Position numbers and translations under genes: made by a program. This document shows, in pieces, positions 47,964 to 57,622 of a DNA stretch of 64,000 bases. Origin of the DNA: Saprospiraceae bacterium (GTDB lineage Bacteria; Bacteroidota; Bacteroidia; Chitinophagales; Saprospiraceae). The stretch lies in contig JALWSS010000086.1 in NCBI GenBank assembly GCA_026993525.1, forward strand, positions 1-64,000, in the 5' to 3' direction. How positions within the stretch are numbered: position 1 is the first letter of the stretch; every line of letters begins with the position of its first letter. The notes beneath the pieces were generated by a model. The model worked only from the letters and a program-made list of their open reading frames with translations. It made no database searches and was not told where the DNA came from.

Positions 47964-48332
47964 CATCTTCACGGTATAATCCCGGGGTTTGATATTCTTC
48001 CCAGCTTCGGGGTAAGGATTTACAGACAATACGGACAATTGCCATCCATTAAAAGGTTGGACCAGCGGCCCGTTTTCCCGCCCTCTTCGGATGAACTCCA
48101 GTGTTGTCAGTTTGCCCGGGGTTGTCACTGCAATTTTTATCCTCACCTGGCCTTCCCAAATGCAATCGGTGTAAAGCGGGCAGCGGGAATCCTCCACAAC
48201 TTCGGAAAAAGTCAGTTTCAGGTCTTTTCCTTTCAGTGTAGCGGTCTGGCCTGGAGACAGTTGAAATTCTTCTCCTTCGGCAATGAAAATACCGCCTGCT
48301 TTTTTGCCGCACAGGCATCCGCTGAAAACCAA
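47952..48332 (-). CDS. Hypothetical lipoprotein
   Basis: MVFSGCLCGKK lipobox-like; conserved-looking GQTATLKGKDLKLTFSEVVEDSRCPLYTDCIWEGQVRI. Confidence 0.6.
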   Translation of the reverse strand: MVFSGCLCGKKAGGIFIAEGEEFQLSPGQTATLKGKDLKLTFSEVVEDSRCPLYTDCIWEGQVRIKIAVTTPGKLTTLEFIRRGRENGPLVQPFNGWQLSVLSVNPYPEAGKNIKPRDYTVKMLIN

Positions 48333-48368
48333 AGCGAGGAAAACCGGAAAAAAACCGGCAAATGGCAG

Positions 48369-48474
48369 GATAGACTCAAAACGAAGTGGTTTGGGCGGCT
48401 CCGCCGCCCAAACTCCCCATCCACACTGGACGGGAGTGATGAATTATTCCCAAACCACTTCGAATCGGGTATAG
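48369..48474 (+). repeat. Dispersed structured repeat, copy 4 (106 bp)
   Basis: GATAGACTCAAAACGAAGTGGTTTGGGCGGCTCCGCCGCCCAAACTCCCCATCCACACTGGACGGGAGTGATGAATTATTCCCAAACCACTTCGAATCGGGTATAG. Confidence 0.95.
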
Positions 48475-48512
48475 ATTTCATGGCTGTAAAAATTTATTGC
48501 CGGCAGCCCGTT

Positions 48513-49277
48513 TCAGGCGCTCTCCAGCGCCAACATTTCGGAGGCGTAAAGGGCCGCACCGATAATGCCGGAATGATTGAACATGGCGGCAGTGGTGACA
48601 GGAGCTTCAATGGTAATGAAGGGTGCAAATTTTTCAAAGTTGTTGCTCACTCCTCCACCGAGAATGATGAGGTCGGGAGATGTGATCCTTTCTATCATGG
48701 CCAGGTACTCGTTGAAGCGGTGGCCAAAGGTGGCCCAGCTCATTTTATACTTCTTGCGTGCGGTGTTGGATACATAGTGCTCCGCAATCATGCCGTGCAG
48801 GTTGGCGTGGCCAAACTCGGTATTCCTTACCAGGTGTCCGTCGGTAAACAATGCTGAGCCCAGGCCGGTACCAATGGTAATCAGGATGACATTGCCTTTT
48901 ACGCCTTTTCCTTTGCCAAAGCGCATCTCGCTCAGCCCGGCAGCGTCAGCATCGTTGGTGACGATGAAGCGCCGGCCGGTTTTTTGAGACAAAAGCGCTT
49001 CAATGTCGGTTCCTTTCCAGGCAGGATGGATATTGGCAGCGCTGTAAGCAACGCCGTTTTTGATGACAGCCGGAAAACCGCACCCGATCAGTTCCCCGTC
49101 GTATCCAATTTCTTCGATCAGCTGCTCTACCACCTGTGCCACTGCCTCAGGTGTGGAGGGGTGCGGGGTTTTGATCTTTACCCTCTCCGTCAGCAATTGA
49201 CCGATCTCCGTATCTACTATTGCTCCCTTGATACCTGATCCTCCAATGTCTATTCCCAGGATATTCGATAAAGACAT
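48513..49277 (-). CDS. ppgK: Polyphosphate-glucose phosphotransferase (ROK family)
   Basis: [46 protein letters not shown]. Confidence 0.88.
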   Translation of the reverse strand: MSLSNILGIDIGGSGIKGAIVDTEIGQLLTERVKIKTPHPSTPEAVAQVVEQLIEEIGYDGELIGCGFPAVIKNGVAYSAANIHPAWKGTDIEALLSQKTGRRFIVTNDADAAGLSEMRFGKGKGVKGNVILITIGTGLGSALFTDGHLVRNTEFGHANLHGMIAEHYVSNTARKKYKMSWATFGHRFNEYLAMIERITSPDLIILGGGVSNNFEKFAPFITIEAPVTTAAMFNHSGIIGAALYASEMLALESA

Positions 49278-49417
49278 AAGCTGTGTTCAATTGTGTGGGG
49301 CTCTTTAAAAACGGATCATCTCTAAAAAACCTCTCACCCATGTTGTTCATAAAACCCCATCACAGGTTTAAGGGCTCCAGAATGGGCACCCTGGCCTTCT
49401 GGTCAATTGAAAATGGG

Positions 49418-49548
49418 GATATACTCAAAACGAAGTGGTTTGGGCGGCGATCCCGTCCCGAAGGCTTTCGGGATTCGGGACCCAAACTCCCCATCCACAC
49501 TGGACGGGAGTGATGAATTATTCCCAAACCACTTCGGATCGGGGATAG
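49418..49548 (+). repeat. Dispersed structured repeat, copy 5 (131 bp)
   Basis: Same outer sequence as copy 4; internal hairpin replaced by TCCCGTCCCGAAggcTTTCGGGATTCGGGA. Confidence 0.95.
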
Positions 49549-49618
49549 CAAGGTGGTTTTATTGGCAGGACGGATTGAGAAGATATGGGGCAAAATAACA
49601 CCACTGAGGGTTAAAATC

Positions 49619-50503
49619 CTACTTAATTACCCTGACTTTCATCTTCACATCTTTTTTGGGACGGTCGCCGGGGTTGGTCTCTACGGAAGCAATTTTATCA
49701 ATGACCTCCAGGCCTTTGATCACTTTGCCGAAAACCGTGTAATCACCGTCCAGGAAGGGGGTGCCGCCAATGGTTTTATAGGCTTCGCGTTGTTCCCGGG
49801 TGTACCTGAAACCTTTTCGTGATTCAACGGTGGCAAGTTCTTCGTCGGAAAATGTTTTTCCCTGAACGATGTAGAACTGCGATCCGGAGGAGCGTTTCTC
49901 CGGGTTCACCGCATCCCCTTGCCGCGCAGCGGCGATGGCCCCTTTGACGTGGTACAGGCTATCAACGAACTCTGCCGGGATGGTGTAGCCCGGTCCGCCG
50001 GTTCCGATTCTGGCCCCGGGTTGTGGATTCCTGGAGAGGGGGTCGCCGCCCTGGATCATAAAACCCTTGATGACCCGGTGAAACAGGGTTCCGTCGTAAA
50101 AGCCCTCTTCGGCAAGTTTGATGAAATTGTCCCGGTGTTGTGGTGTTGCATTCGACAACTGAATGGTCATGGTACCGTATTCTGTTTCAATCTCTACGAG
50201 GCATTCGGTGGGCGCTGTGATCATGATTCTTTGTTCTGAAGTGGTTGATTTCTTGCCTTGGATGGCGGTGAGTTTCACCGCATAGTTGCCTGATGATTTG
50301 TATTCGTGAACGGGGTTGGGGGCTGAACTTTTGGCGCCGTCACCGAAATCCCACTCATACGATTCTGCATTTTTTGAAGCATTCAAAAAAATGACGGCCG
50401 CAGGCGCCTGGTTCTTTTCCAGTTGATAGGTGAAATTCGCGATGGGCTTGCTGCAGGAAGCCAGAAAAAAACTCAACAGAAAGGCAGTTGTGTAAACTCT
50501 CAT
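49619..50503 (-). CDS. PKD-domain peptidylprolyl isomerase (cyclophilin) lipoprotein
   Basis: SYEWDFGDGAKSSAPNPVHEY (PKD); GTLFHRVIKGFMIQGGDP. Confidence 0.88.
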   Translation of the reverse strand: MRVYTTAFLLSFFLASCSKPIANFTYQLEKNQAPAAVIFLNASKNAESYEWDFGDGAKSSAPNPVHEYKSSGNYAVKLTAIQGKKSTTSEQRIMITAPTECLVEIETEYGTMTIQLSNATPQHRDNFIKLAEEGFYDGTLFHRVIKGFMIQGGDPLSRNPQPGARIGTGGPGYTIPAEFVDSLYHVKGAIAAARQGDAVNPEKRSSGSQFYIVQGKTFSDEELATVESRKGFRYTREQREAYKTIGGTPFLDGDYTVFGKVIKGLEVIDKIASVETNPGDRPKKDVKMKVRVIK

Positions 50504-50524
50504 AATTCAATTTGGATAATTAAA

Positions 50525-50556
50525 GAGAGCTGCTTTGGCGCAAAGCAGCTCTCCCG
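50525..50556 (-). terminator. Terminator-like hairpin between PPIase genes
   Basis: GAGAGCTGCTTTGgcgCAAAGCAGCTCTC. Confidence 0.65.
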
Positions 50557-50565
50557 GCGCATCTC

Positions 50566-51231
50566 TTACTGGATACTGATCTTCATTTTTACATCCCTTT
50601 GAGGGCGGTCAAACTGATCTTTGGGAAGGTTGGCGATCTTATCCACCACGTCCATGCCCTCGATCACTTCGCCAAAGACGGTGTAGTCGTTGTCGAGGAA
50701 GGGGGCTCCGCCTTCTGTCAGGTAGCGCTGGCGCTGTTCGGGGGTGTACTTGATGCCTTTCTGCTGCTCGATTTGCTGGAGCTGGGCTTCCTGGAGGGGG
50801 CCGGCCTGTACGATGTAAAACTGACAGCCGGAAGATTTCTTTTCAGGGTTTGCCGGCCCGCCCAGTCTGGCGGCGGCAACGGTTCCCCTGAAGTGGAGTG
50901 CTCCGATTTCAGCGTCGATTTGGTAACCGGGGCCACCGGCACCCAGGCGCTGGCCGGGAGCTGCGTTCTTTGAGTCGGGGTCGCCACCCTGGATCATGAA
51001 ACCCGGGATGACCCGGTGAAACAAAGTGCCATCGTAATAGCCTTCTTTGGCAAGTTTGAGGAAATTCTCTTTGTGTTTGGGGGTGGAATCGTAAAGCTTG
51101 AATTTGATGGTACCCAGATCGGTTTCAATTACGGCTATGGGTTCATCACTTTGTGATTTTTGGTCGCAAGCGCTGAAAGAAGTTACTGCAATCAGCAGCA
51201 CCAGCACTGAGAAAAAATGAATAGATTTCAT
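50566..51231 (-). CDS. Peptidylprolyl isomerase (cyclophilin) lipoprotein
   Basis: GTLFHRVIPGFMIQGGDPDSKN; SSGCQFYIVQAG. Confidence 0.9.
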   Translation of the reverse strand: MKSIHFFSVLVLLIAVTSFSACDQKSQSDEPIAVIETDLGTIKFKLYDSTPKHKENFLKLAKEGYYDGTLFHRVIPGFMIQGGDPDSKNAAPGQRLGAGGPGYQIDAEIGALHFRGTVAAARLGGPANPEKKSSGCQFYIVQAGPLQEAQLQQIEQQKGIKYTPEQRQRYLTEGGAPFLDNDYTVFGEVIEGMDVVDKIANLPKDQFDRPQRDVKMKISIQ

Positions 51232-51246
51232 GATATCAGATTCGGT

Positions 51247-51633
51247 TTAGTTATTTGATGTGTTGTTGCCCAGTGGCAAACCGGTCTCTTTTTCCCAATC
51301 TCTGAAATACTGGATGACCTTGGTTTTGAGATAGACTTCCTGCTCTTTAACGCCTTTTTTGCGGTAGGGCTTCAGCGCTTCAAAATGCGGCCAACCGTCT
51401 GCATCCCTTCCGGCAAATTGGTAATAACCATCGTAACTGAGCAAGCGGCAAACGGCGATGTGCATCAGGTCTTGCTTTTCTTCTTTGGTAAAGTTGGTTT
51501 TCCAGCGCCCCAGTTCCTGAACTCCGATCAGGAAAAGGATGGCATTCAAATCTGGCAGGGTGTGCTTGTTGAAAGCCTTTTTTACAAAGTGCCTGACCTG
51601 CAACCATTCAAAATCCAGTTCCCAATCTTCCAT
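51247..51633 (-). CDS. Conserved hypothetical protein
   Basis: MEDWELDFEWLQVRHFVKKAFNKHTLPDLNAILFLIGVQELGRW; the ORF N-terminal extension is unlikely. Confidence 0.65.
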   Translation of the reverse strand: MEDWELDFEWLQVRHFVKKAFNKHTLPDLNAILFLIGVQELGRWKTNFTKEEKQDLMHIAVCRLLSYDGYYQFAGRDADGWPHFEALKPYRKKGVKEQEVYLKTKVIQYFRDWEKETGLPLGNNTSNN

Positions 51634-51716
51634 GATCAATAGGCATTGTGCCGTTTTTTGAAGACGGCAAAGATAGCGCCCCCTGCCCTGGATGTTATCG
51701 GCTATTTGCAAAAAAG

Positions 51717-52991
51717 CTATTCTTCCCGGATGAGTGCTGAAATGCGCCGGGCCCTCATGGCTGCCGGCAAAGAGGCTGCCATTCCGATGATGAACACCAC
51801 AATGGCCACCGCCACCACATCCGCCGGCCGCATGCTGATGGGGTAGGCATCCACGACGAAGCCTTCGGGAATGGGCACCAGGCCGTAATTGACCTGAAGA
51901 AAGTACAAAAGCATGGCCAGTGCCAGACCTGCCCCCAATCCCAGCATGCACAACAGAAAACCTTCCGAAAGAAAGATGTTCTTCACCTGCTTGTCAGTGC
52001 TGCCCATGCTTTTCAAAATGGCAATGTCTCTTTTCTTCTCAATGACGATCATCCACAGCGCCCCGATCATGTTGAACGCCACCAGTACCAAAGTCAGGCT
52101 CAGAATGGCAAAGCTCATCCACTTCTCGATGTTCATCAGTTTCAAAAAGGATTCATCCTGCTGGTAGCGGTCTTTTACCTCAAAACCCGGCCCCATGATG
52201 GACCTGATTTTTTCCATGGCAGCAGGGGTGTCGGCCCCGTCCTCGAGGCGGATTTCCAATGCGCTGACCTCGTTTTGGCCGGCGGCCAGAATTTCCCGGG
52301 CAAACCCGAGGCTGACGAGTACATACTGGTTGTCAAAATCCTGTTGGATTCTGAAAGTACCCACCGGATAAACGAATCTCTTGCGGAAGGGCTGGCTCAT
52401 CATTCCACCCTGCTGCCGGGCCATGTACACGGCCATGGGCTCAAAAGGGTCGTCAATATTGACAGAGAGCTTGTTGCGCATTCCCCCGCCCAAAACGGCC
52501 AGCCAACGCCTGCCATCTTTGAGACGATAAATCCCCTCAAAAATCGTGGAGTCTATTCCGGTAATCTCGTCGTAAAGGCTGTCCACCCCTTTCAGAATGC
52601 CAAAGTCCTGGCTGCGGTCGTATTCAAAAAATGCTACTTCTTCCAGGCTTCGGGACACACAGACGACCTCTTCCAGCGAATCTATGCGGGCCAGCAATTC
52701 GGGATCCGCATCAAATGTTTTTCCTTCGGCAACGGTCACTTTCACGTCCGGATTGAACTTGCTGAACAAGCTGAGGATCAGGTCTTCAAACCCGTTGAAA
52801 ACGCTCAGCACCAGAATCAAAGCCGCGGTGCCAATGCTGATGCCCAACACCGAAATGCCGGTAATGATATTGATGGCGTTGGTGCTTTTCTTCGCAACCA
52901 GGTAGCGATAGGCTATTTTGAGGGGAAGCAGTTTCAATCGGAAAATATTTGAGATGAGGTCTGGCATGTGGCCGGTGGCAAAGTTAGACAA
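51717..52991 (-). CDS. FtsX-like ABC transporter permease (LolC/E-like)
   Basis: IAYRYLVAKKSTNAINIITGISVLGISIGTAALILVLSVFNGFEDLI...IEKKRDIAILKSMGSTDKQVKNIF. Confidence 0.88.
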   Translation of the reverse strand: MSNFATGHMPDLISNIFRLKLLPLKIAYRYLVAKKSTNAINIITGISVLGISIGTAALILVLSVFNGFEDLILSLFSKFNPDVKVTVAEGKTFDADPELLARIDSLEEVVCVSRSLEEVAFFEYDRSQDFGILKGVDSLYDEITGIDSTIFEGIYRLKDGRRWLAVLGGGMRNKLSVNIDDPFEPMAVYMARQQGGMMSQPFRKRFVYPVGTFRIQQDFDNQYVLVSLGFAREILAAGQNEVSALEIRLEDGADTPAAMEKIRSIMGPGFEVKDRYQQDESFLKLMNIEKWMSFAILSLTLVLVAFNMIGALWMIVIEKKRDIAILKSMGSTDKQVKNIFLSEGFLLCMLGLGAGLALAMLLYFLQVNYGLVPIPEGFVVDAYPISMRPADVVAVAIVVFIIGMAASLPAAMRARRISALIREE

Positions 52992-53086
52992 AAAGGAAAG
53001 CCCAAAAGCTTAGATTTGCCTGCCGGCAAAGAGCCCGGTGACTTCCCTGAACGGTGTTTTCCGAAGGCAGATTAAAATCATCCCTC

Positions 53087-53833
53087 ATGGTAAAAGACAA
53101 AAGCGGCGCCTTTCCCATCCTCGATCCAAAAGAAACCCAGTACCTGGAGGGGCCCAAAAGCCGAAGTACCGAATTGCTGTTCACCTTTCGGGTTCTGTGG
53201 GAATTCCTCAAGGGCTTCAGAGCCCTGCATTTTGTCGGACCCTGCATCACGGTTTTCGGATCTGCCAGGTTCAGGGAAGGGCATCGTTATTACGAAAAAG
53301 CCCGGGAGGTGGGGGCAGCCATCGCCAGACTCGGCTTCACAACCATGACCGGCGGCGGACCGGGCGTAATGGAGGCCGCCAACCGGGGTGCCAGGGAGGC
53401 TGGCGGCAAGTCGGTGGGATGCAACATCGTCTTGCCTTTTGAACAGAAACCCAACCCCTACCTGGACCGATGGGTCAGCATTCGCTACTTTTTCGTCAGA
53501 AAGGTGATGCTGCTGAAGTATTCGTACGCCTTTGTGGTGTTGCCCGGTGGCTGGGGCACCATGGACGAGATGTTTGAGACGCTGACCCTGGTGCAAACAA
53601 AGGTCATCCAGCGTTTTCCCGTCGTGCTCATCGGCACCGATTACTACGGTGAACTGATGGAATATCTCCGCTTCATGGCGAACCAGAAAACCATCTCACC
53701 CGATGACCTGAAGCTCGTCAAACTCACTGACTCCGTTGACGAGGCAATGGGCCACATAGCGGAATACATTTCAGATCATTACAAAGTCAGGAAACGCAGC
53801 CCGGCCCTGTGGTGGTTGATGGAAAAGGTGTAA
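53087..53833 (+). CDS. LOG family protein (TIGR00730-like)
   Basis: FGSARFREGHRYYEKAREVGAAIARLGFTTMTGGGPGVMEAANRGA; LPGGWGTMDEMFE. Confidence 0.9.
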   Translation: MVKDKSGAFPILDPKETQYLEGPKSRSTELLFTFRVLWEFLKGFRALHFVGPCITVFGSARFREGHRYYEKAREVGAAIARLGFTTMTGGGPGVMEAANRGAREAGGKSVGCNIVLPFEQKPNPYLDRWVSIRYFFVRKVMLLKYSYAFVVLPGGWGTMDEMFETLTLVQTKVIQRFPVVLIGTDYYGELMEYLRFMANQKTISPDDLKLVKLTDSVDEAMGHIAEYISDHYKVRKRSPALWWLMEKV

Positions 53834-53896
53834 ATCTGACAGCCGGTCGTTACATTTGCATCCTTTGCCTCTCATTGTTCACTAAAACTCACCACT

Positions 53897-54337
53897 ATGC
53901 TGAACGGATTGATTCACGCACATTCGGGTATCAGATGGATCATTCTGGTACTTCTTTTCGTATCGGTTTTCAAAGCGCTTTTGAAATGGAAATCCAGGGC
54001 CCCCTACACCGATGGCGACCGGAAGCTCAGTTTTTTCACCATGTTGTCTGTTCACATCCAATTGTTGTTGGGCCTGGCCCTCTATTTTATGAGCGATAAA
54101 GTGGTCTTTGGTGCTGAAGCGATGAAAGTTGATGTATCCAGGTTTTTCACCGCAGAGCACAGCCTGATGATGGTCGTCGCAATAGCACTGGTTACCCTTG
54201 GTTATGTGAAAGCCAAAAAGGCCACTGATGAGGTGAAAAAGTTCTCACTCACATTCTGGTACAATCTTATCGCCTTGTTGATTGTGCTGGCATTCATACC
54301 CTGGCCTTTCAGGGGCTTCGGTAACGGATGGTTTTAA
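53897..54337 (+). CDS. Small integral membrane protein
   Basis: MLNGLIHAHSGIRWIILVLLFVSVFKALLKW; four hydrophobic segments. Confidence 0.7.
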   Translation: MLNGLIHAHSGIRWIILVLLFVSVFKALLKWKSRAPYTDGDRKLSFFTMLSVHIQLLLGLALYFMSDKVVFGAEAMKVDVSRFFTAEHSLMMVVAIALVTLGYVKAKKATDEVKKFSLTFWYNLIALLIVLAFIPWPFRGFGNGWF

Positions 54338-54460
54338 ATGAATAAAAGGAGCTGTTAAGCACCGCTTCAGCTCCGTTAAATAAATATTATTGGCAAGCTG
54401 CCTTACAACCCCTGGGCGCTTGCCCTATTATTTTTGCATTTCTTCAAAATCAACGTTTTC

Positions 54461-54910
54461 ATGAAATCATTTTTGGTACTTGCATTGGCGCTGGCCGCGG
54501 CGTCTTCCATTCACGCACAGCTCAATCCGGTCAAGTGGTCTTACGAGGCCGTAAAAGTGGCCGACGGGGTGTACGACCTCACCTTCACAGCACATATTCA
54601 GGATGGCTGGTATGTCTATTCACAATACCTGGAATCCGACGAAGGGCCCATTCCAACCTCTTTTCATTTCGATGACAATGAGATGGTCGTTCTTGAAGGA
54701 AAAACCGAAGAGACGGGCCACCGGCACCAGGGTTACGATGAACTGTTCATGATGGACATCGTAAAATTCAGTGGCGAACCCACCTTTACCCAGCGGGTAC
54801 AGCTAAAAGGCAGCACCACCCTGAAAGGGTACCTGGAGTTCATGACTTGCGACAATGAGCGCTGCCTGCCCCCATCGGAGGTGCCGTTTCAGTTTACACT
54901 CGAAAAATAA
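54461..54910 (+). CDS. Secreted stand-alone DsbD N-terminal-like domain protein
   Basis: LNPVKWSYEAVKVADGVYDLTFTAHIQDGWYVYSQYLE...FMTCDNERCLPPSEVPFQFTL. Confidence 0.8.
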   Translation: MKSFLVLALALAAASSIHAQLNPVKWSYEAVKVADGVYDLTFTAHIQDGWYVYSQYLESDEGPIPTSFHFDDNEMVVLEGKTEETGHRHQGYDELFMMDIVKFSGEPTFTQRVQLKGSTTLKGYLEFMTCDNERCLPPSEVPFQFTLEK

Positions 54911-55007
54911 CCGGCCAAACGCCCTGCACGAATTTTGGTCTTCATCGAAAAGGTAAACAGCTACTCAAAATCACCGCTTTGGCTGTTGAATCAAACCTGA
55001 CCACCAC

Positions 55008-57560
55008 ATGAGAAAGTCATTTTTACTACTCGCACTCAGTTTTCTTATCGCATCGGCCTCCGGCCAAATCCTCGACCCGGTAAAGTGGAAGTTCTCCTCC
55101 AACCAACTTTCCGAAAACGAATATGAGCTTGTCTTCACTGCCCTTATAGACGAACACTGGACCGTCTATTCGCAGCACATCAAAGAAGATGGGCCGGTTC
55201 CCACCAGTTTCTATTTTACCGAAGGGGATAATTACGAGCGCATCGGAGAGGTAGAGGAATCTCCGGAAAACCGAAAGACCATCCATGACAACGTTTTCGA
55301 CATGGAGGTGACCAAATTTTACCACAAGGCGGTATTCAAACAAAAGGTAAAAGTCAGCGACACCTCCAGGCCCATCGAAGGCTTTCTGGAGTTCATGACC
55401 TGCGATGATACCCGCTGCCTGCCCCCTGCCGAAGTGGAATTCAGCTTTTCACTGGCACCCGGCAGCCCTGCCGGACAAGCAACTGAAGACAAGGCCGGTG
55501 CCGCTTCGGAAACAAAACCGCTTGTTGAGGAAACAGCAATTGCAGATGGTTCTCCCTCAACCGGACAGACAGCGCAAAGCGGTATCCTGGACCCCGTGAA
55601 ATGGAACATCGCCATTGCCGAAGCCGGTGAAGGTGAATACGATGTAACATTCAAGGCTACTTTGGACAAAGGTTGGTATATCTACTCGCAGATTCTGGAA
55701 CCGGGTGGGCCGGAAGCAACGGAATTTGTTTTTGACGAAGATGAAAACCTGACCGTTGCCGGAAAAGCCAAAGAGTTGAGTGAACACAAAGTCTCCGGTT
55801 TTGATGAGATCTTTGAAATGGACGTCACCAAGTACAAAGAGACCGTTGACTTTGTGCAGCGCATCGAGGTGAGCAACCCGGACAAGGACTACAGTGGTTT
55901 TGTTTACTACATGACCTGCAACAATGAAAGATGCCTGCCTCCGGCTGAAGTGTATTTCACGATCCATCCTGCCTCCCTGACGGCGGCCATCAATGTGCAA
56001 AGCGAGGGAACTGACCTTGCGGCCGGAGATGCCGTAGCCACCATCGGAACAGCCTCCTTTCTACTCGATAAAAGCATGGCATCTGATTGTGGTCTTGAAA
56101 TAAAAGAAGAGAAAAAAGGGCTTTGGGGGATATTCGTTCTTGGCTTTTTGGGCGGATTGCTGGCTTTGCTGACTCCCTGCGTATTCCCCATGATCCCATT
56201 GACAGTGAGCTTTTTCACTAAAAGCAGCGGGAGCAAGAAAAAGGGAATTTTCAATGCCGCCATGTACGGTTTTTTCATTCTGTTGGTGTACCTGCTTCTC
56301 AGTGCGCCTTTCCACTTGCTCGATTCTCTCAATCCCGACATCCTCAATGAAATATCAACCAACGTCTGGTTGAACCTGGCTTTCTTCGCCATTTTCATCA
56401 TCTTCGCCTTTTCATTTTTTGGTTATTACGAACTGACTTTGCCCAGCAGTTGGGCCAACAAGGTCAGTGCGGCAGAAGGTGTGGGAGGTCTGATGGGTAT
56501 TTTCTTCATGGCCCTGACTTTGGCGCTGGTTTCATTTTCATGTACCGGACCCATCCTCGGCTCTCTCCTGGCCGGCACACTCTCTTCGGCAAACGGAGAA
56601 GGAGCCATGCAGCTCACCGCCGGTATGGCCGGCTTCGGGGTGGCACTGGCATTGCCTTTCGGGCTCTTTGCTGCTTTTCCAAGCTGGCTGAACAACCTGC
56701 CAAAATCCGGTGGCTGGATGACCACCGTGAAAGTGGTGCTGGGCTTTCTGGAACTGGCCCTGGCCTTGAAGTTCTTCTCCAATGCCGACCTGGTGAAACA
56801 TTGGGAAATCCTGAAAATTGAGCCTTTCCTGGCCTTGTGGATTTTGATTTTCCTCGGAATGGGGCTTTACCTTTTGGGCAAGATCCGATTCCCTCACGAT
56901 ACACCGCCAGAGAAGCTGTCAATCGGCAGGTTGGGCCTTGCCCTGGCCAGTTTTGCATTCGTCATTTACCTGGCAACGGGATTTACCTACGACGAAAAAG
57001 CCGGTTCGCTCAAGCCATTGAAATTGTTGAGCGGCCTGGCACCCCCTACCTGTTATTCCATCTGGTATCCCTGCGACTGTCCGCAAAACCTGAATTGTTT
57101 CAAAGATTTTGATGAGGGACTGGCTTTCGCCAAAAAGGTGAACAAGCCGATCATGATAGACTTTACCGGCCACGCCTGTGTAAACTGCCGGAAGATGGAA
57201 GAGCACGTTTGGCCAACCCCGAAGGTGTACAAATACCTGCGAGACGATTATGTACTCATCTCCCTTTATGTGGACGAGAAAATTGACCTGCCCAAAGATC
57301 AGCAGGTGGAAGTGCCAATGAAATCAGGAGGCACCAGAAAGCTGCGCACCACCGGCCACAAATGGCAGCACTTCCAGACGGAGTATTTCAACAACAACAG
57401 CCAACCCTACTATGTGCTACTGTCGCCCGACGGTAAAATGCTCAACCGGCCCGTGCCGTACACCCCGGATGAAAAGGAATATGCTGCGTTCCTCGAATGT
57501 GGTCTGCAACGCTTCAGGGAGTTGCAGGCGTCGGGCAAAGTGCTGGGCGCGCTGGAATGA
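55008..57560 (+). CDS. dsbD: Thiol:disulfide interchange protein DsbD-like, with two N-terminal nDsbD-like domains
   Basis: Two LDPVKW...MTC(D/N)..RCLPPAEV modules; TM domain with LTPCVFPMIPLTVSFF and SCTGPILGSLLAG; C-term thioredoxin FTGHACVNCRKMEE. Confidence 0.9.
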   Translation: MRKSFLLLALSFLIASASGQILDPVKWKFSSNQLSENEYELVFTALIDEHWTVYSQHIKEDGPVPTSFYFTEGDNYERIGEVEESPENRKTIHDNVFDMEVTKFYHKAVFKQKVKVSDTSRPIEGFLEFMTCDDTRCLPPAEVEFSFSLAPGSPAGQATEDKAGAASETKPLVEETAIADGSPSTGQTAQSGILDPVKWNIAIAEAGEGEYDVTFKATLDKGWYIYSQILEPGGPEATEFVFDEDENLTVAGKAKELSEHKVSGFDEIFEMDVTKYKETVDFVQRIEVSNPDKDYSGFVYYMTCNNERCLPPAEVYFTIHPASLTAAINVQSEGTDLAAGDAVATIGTASFLLDKSMASDCGLEIKEEKKGLWGIFVLGFLGGLLALLTPCVFPMIPLTVSFFTKSSGSKKKGIFNAAMYGFFILLVYLLLSAPFHLLDSLNPDILNEISTNVWLNLAFFAIFIIFAFSFFGYYELTLPSSWANKVSAAEGVGGLMGIFFMALTLALVSFSCTGPILGSLLAGTLSSANGEGAMQLTAGMAGFGVALALPFGLFAAFPSWLNNLPKSGGWMTTVKVVLGFLELALALKFFSNADLVKHWEILKIEPFLALWILIFLGMGLYLLGKIRFPHDTPPEKLSIGRLGLALASFAFVIYLATGFTYDEKAGSLKPLKLLSGLAPPTCYSIWYPCDCPQNLNCFKDFDEGLAFAKKVNKPIMIDFTGHACVNCRKMEEHVWPTPKVYKYLRDDYVLISLYVDEKIDLPKDQQVEVPMKSGGTRKLRTTGHKWQHFQTEYFNNNSQPYYVLLSPDGKMLNRPVPYTPDEKEYAAFLECGLQRFRELQASGKVLGALE

Positions 57561-57584
57561 TCCAAAAAGGAAAAGGCCGAAAAC

Positions 57585-57617
57585 CAAAAAAGGGCTTGCA
57601 AATGCAGGCCCTTTTTT
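57585..57617. terminator. Bidirectional terminator between dsbD and ettA
   Basis: AAAAAAGGGCttgcaaatgcagGCCCTTTTTT. Confidence 0.85.
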
Positions 57618-57622
57618 ATTTA

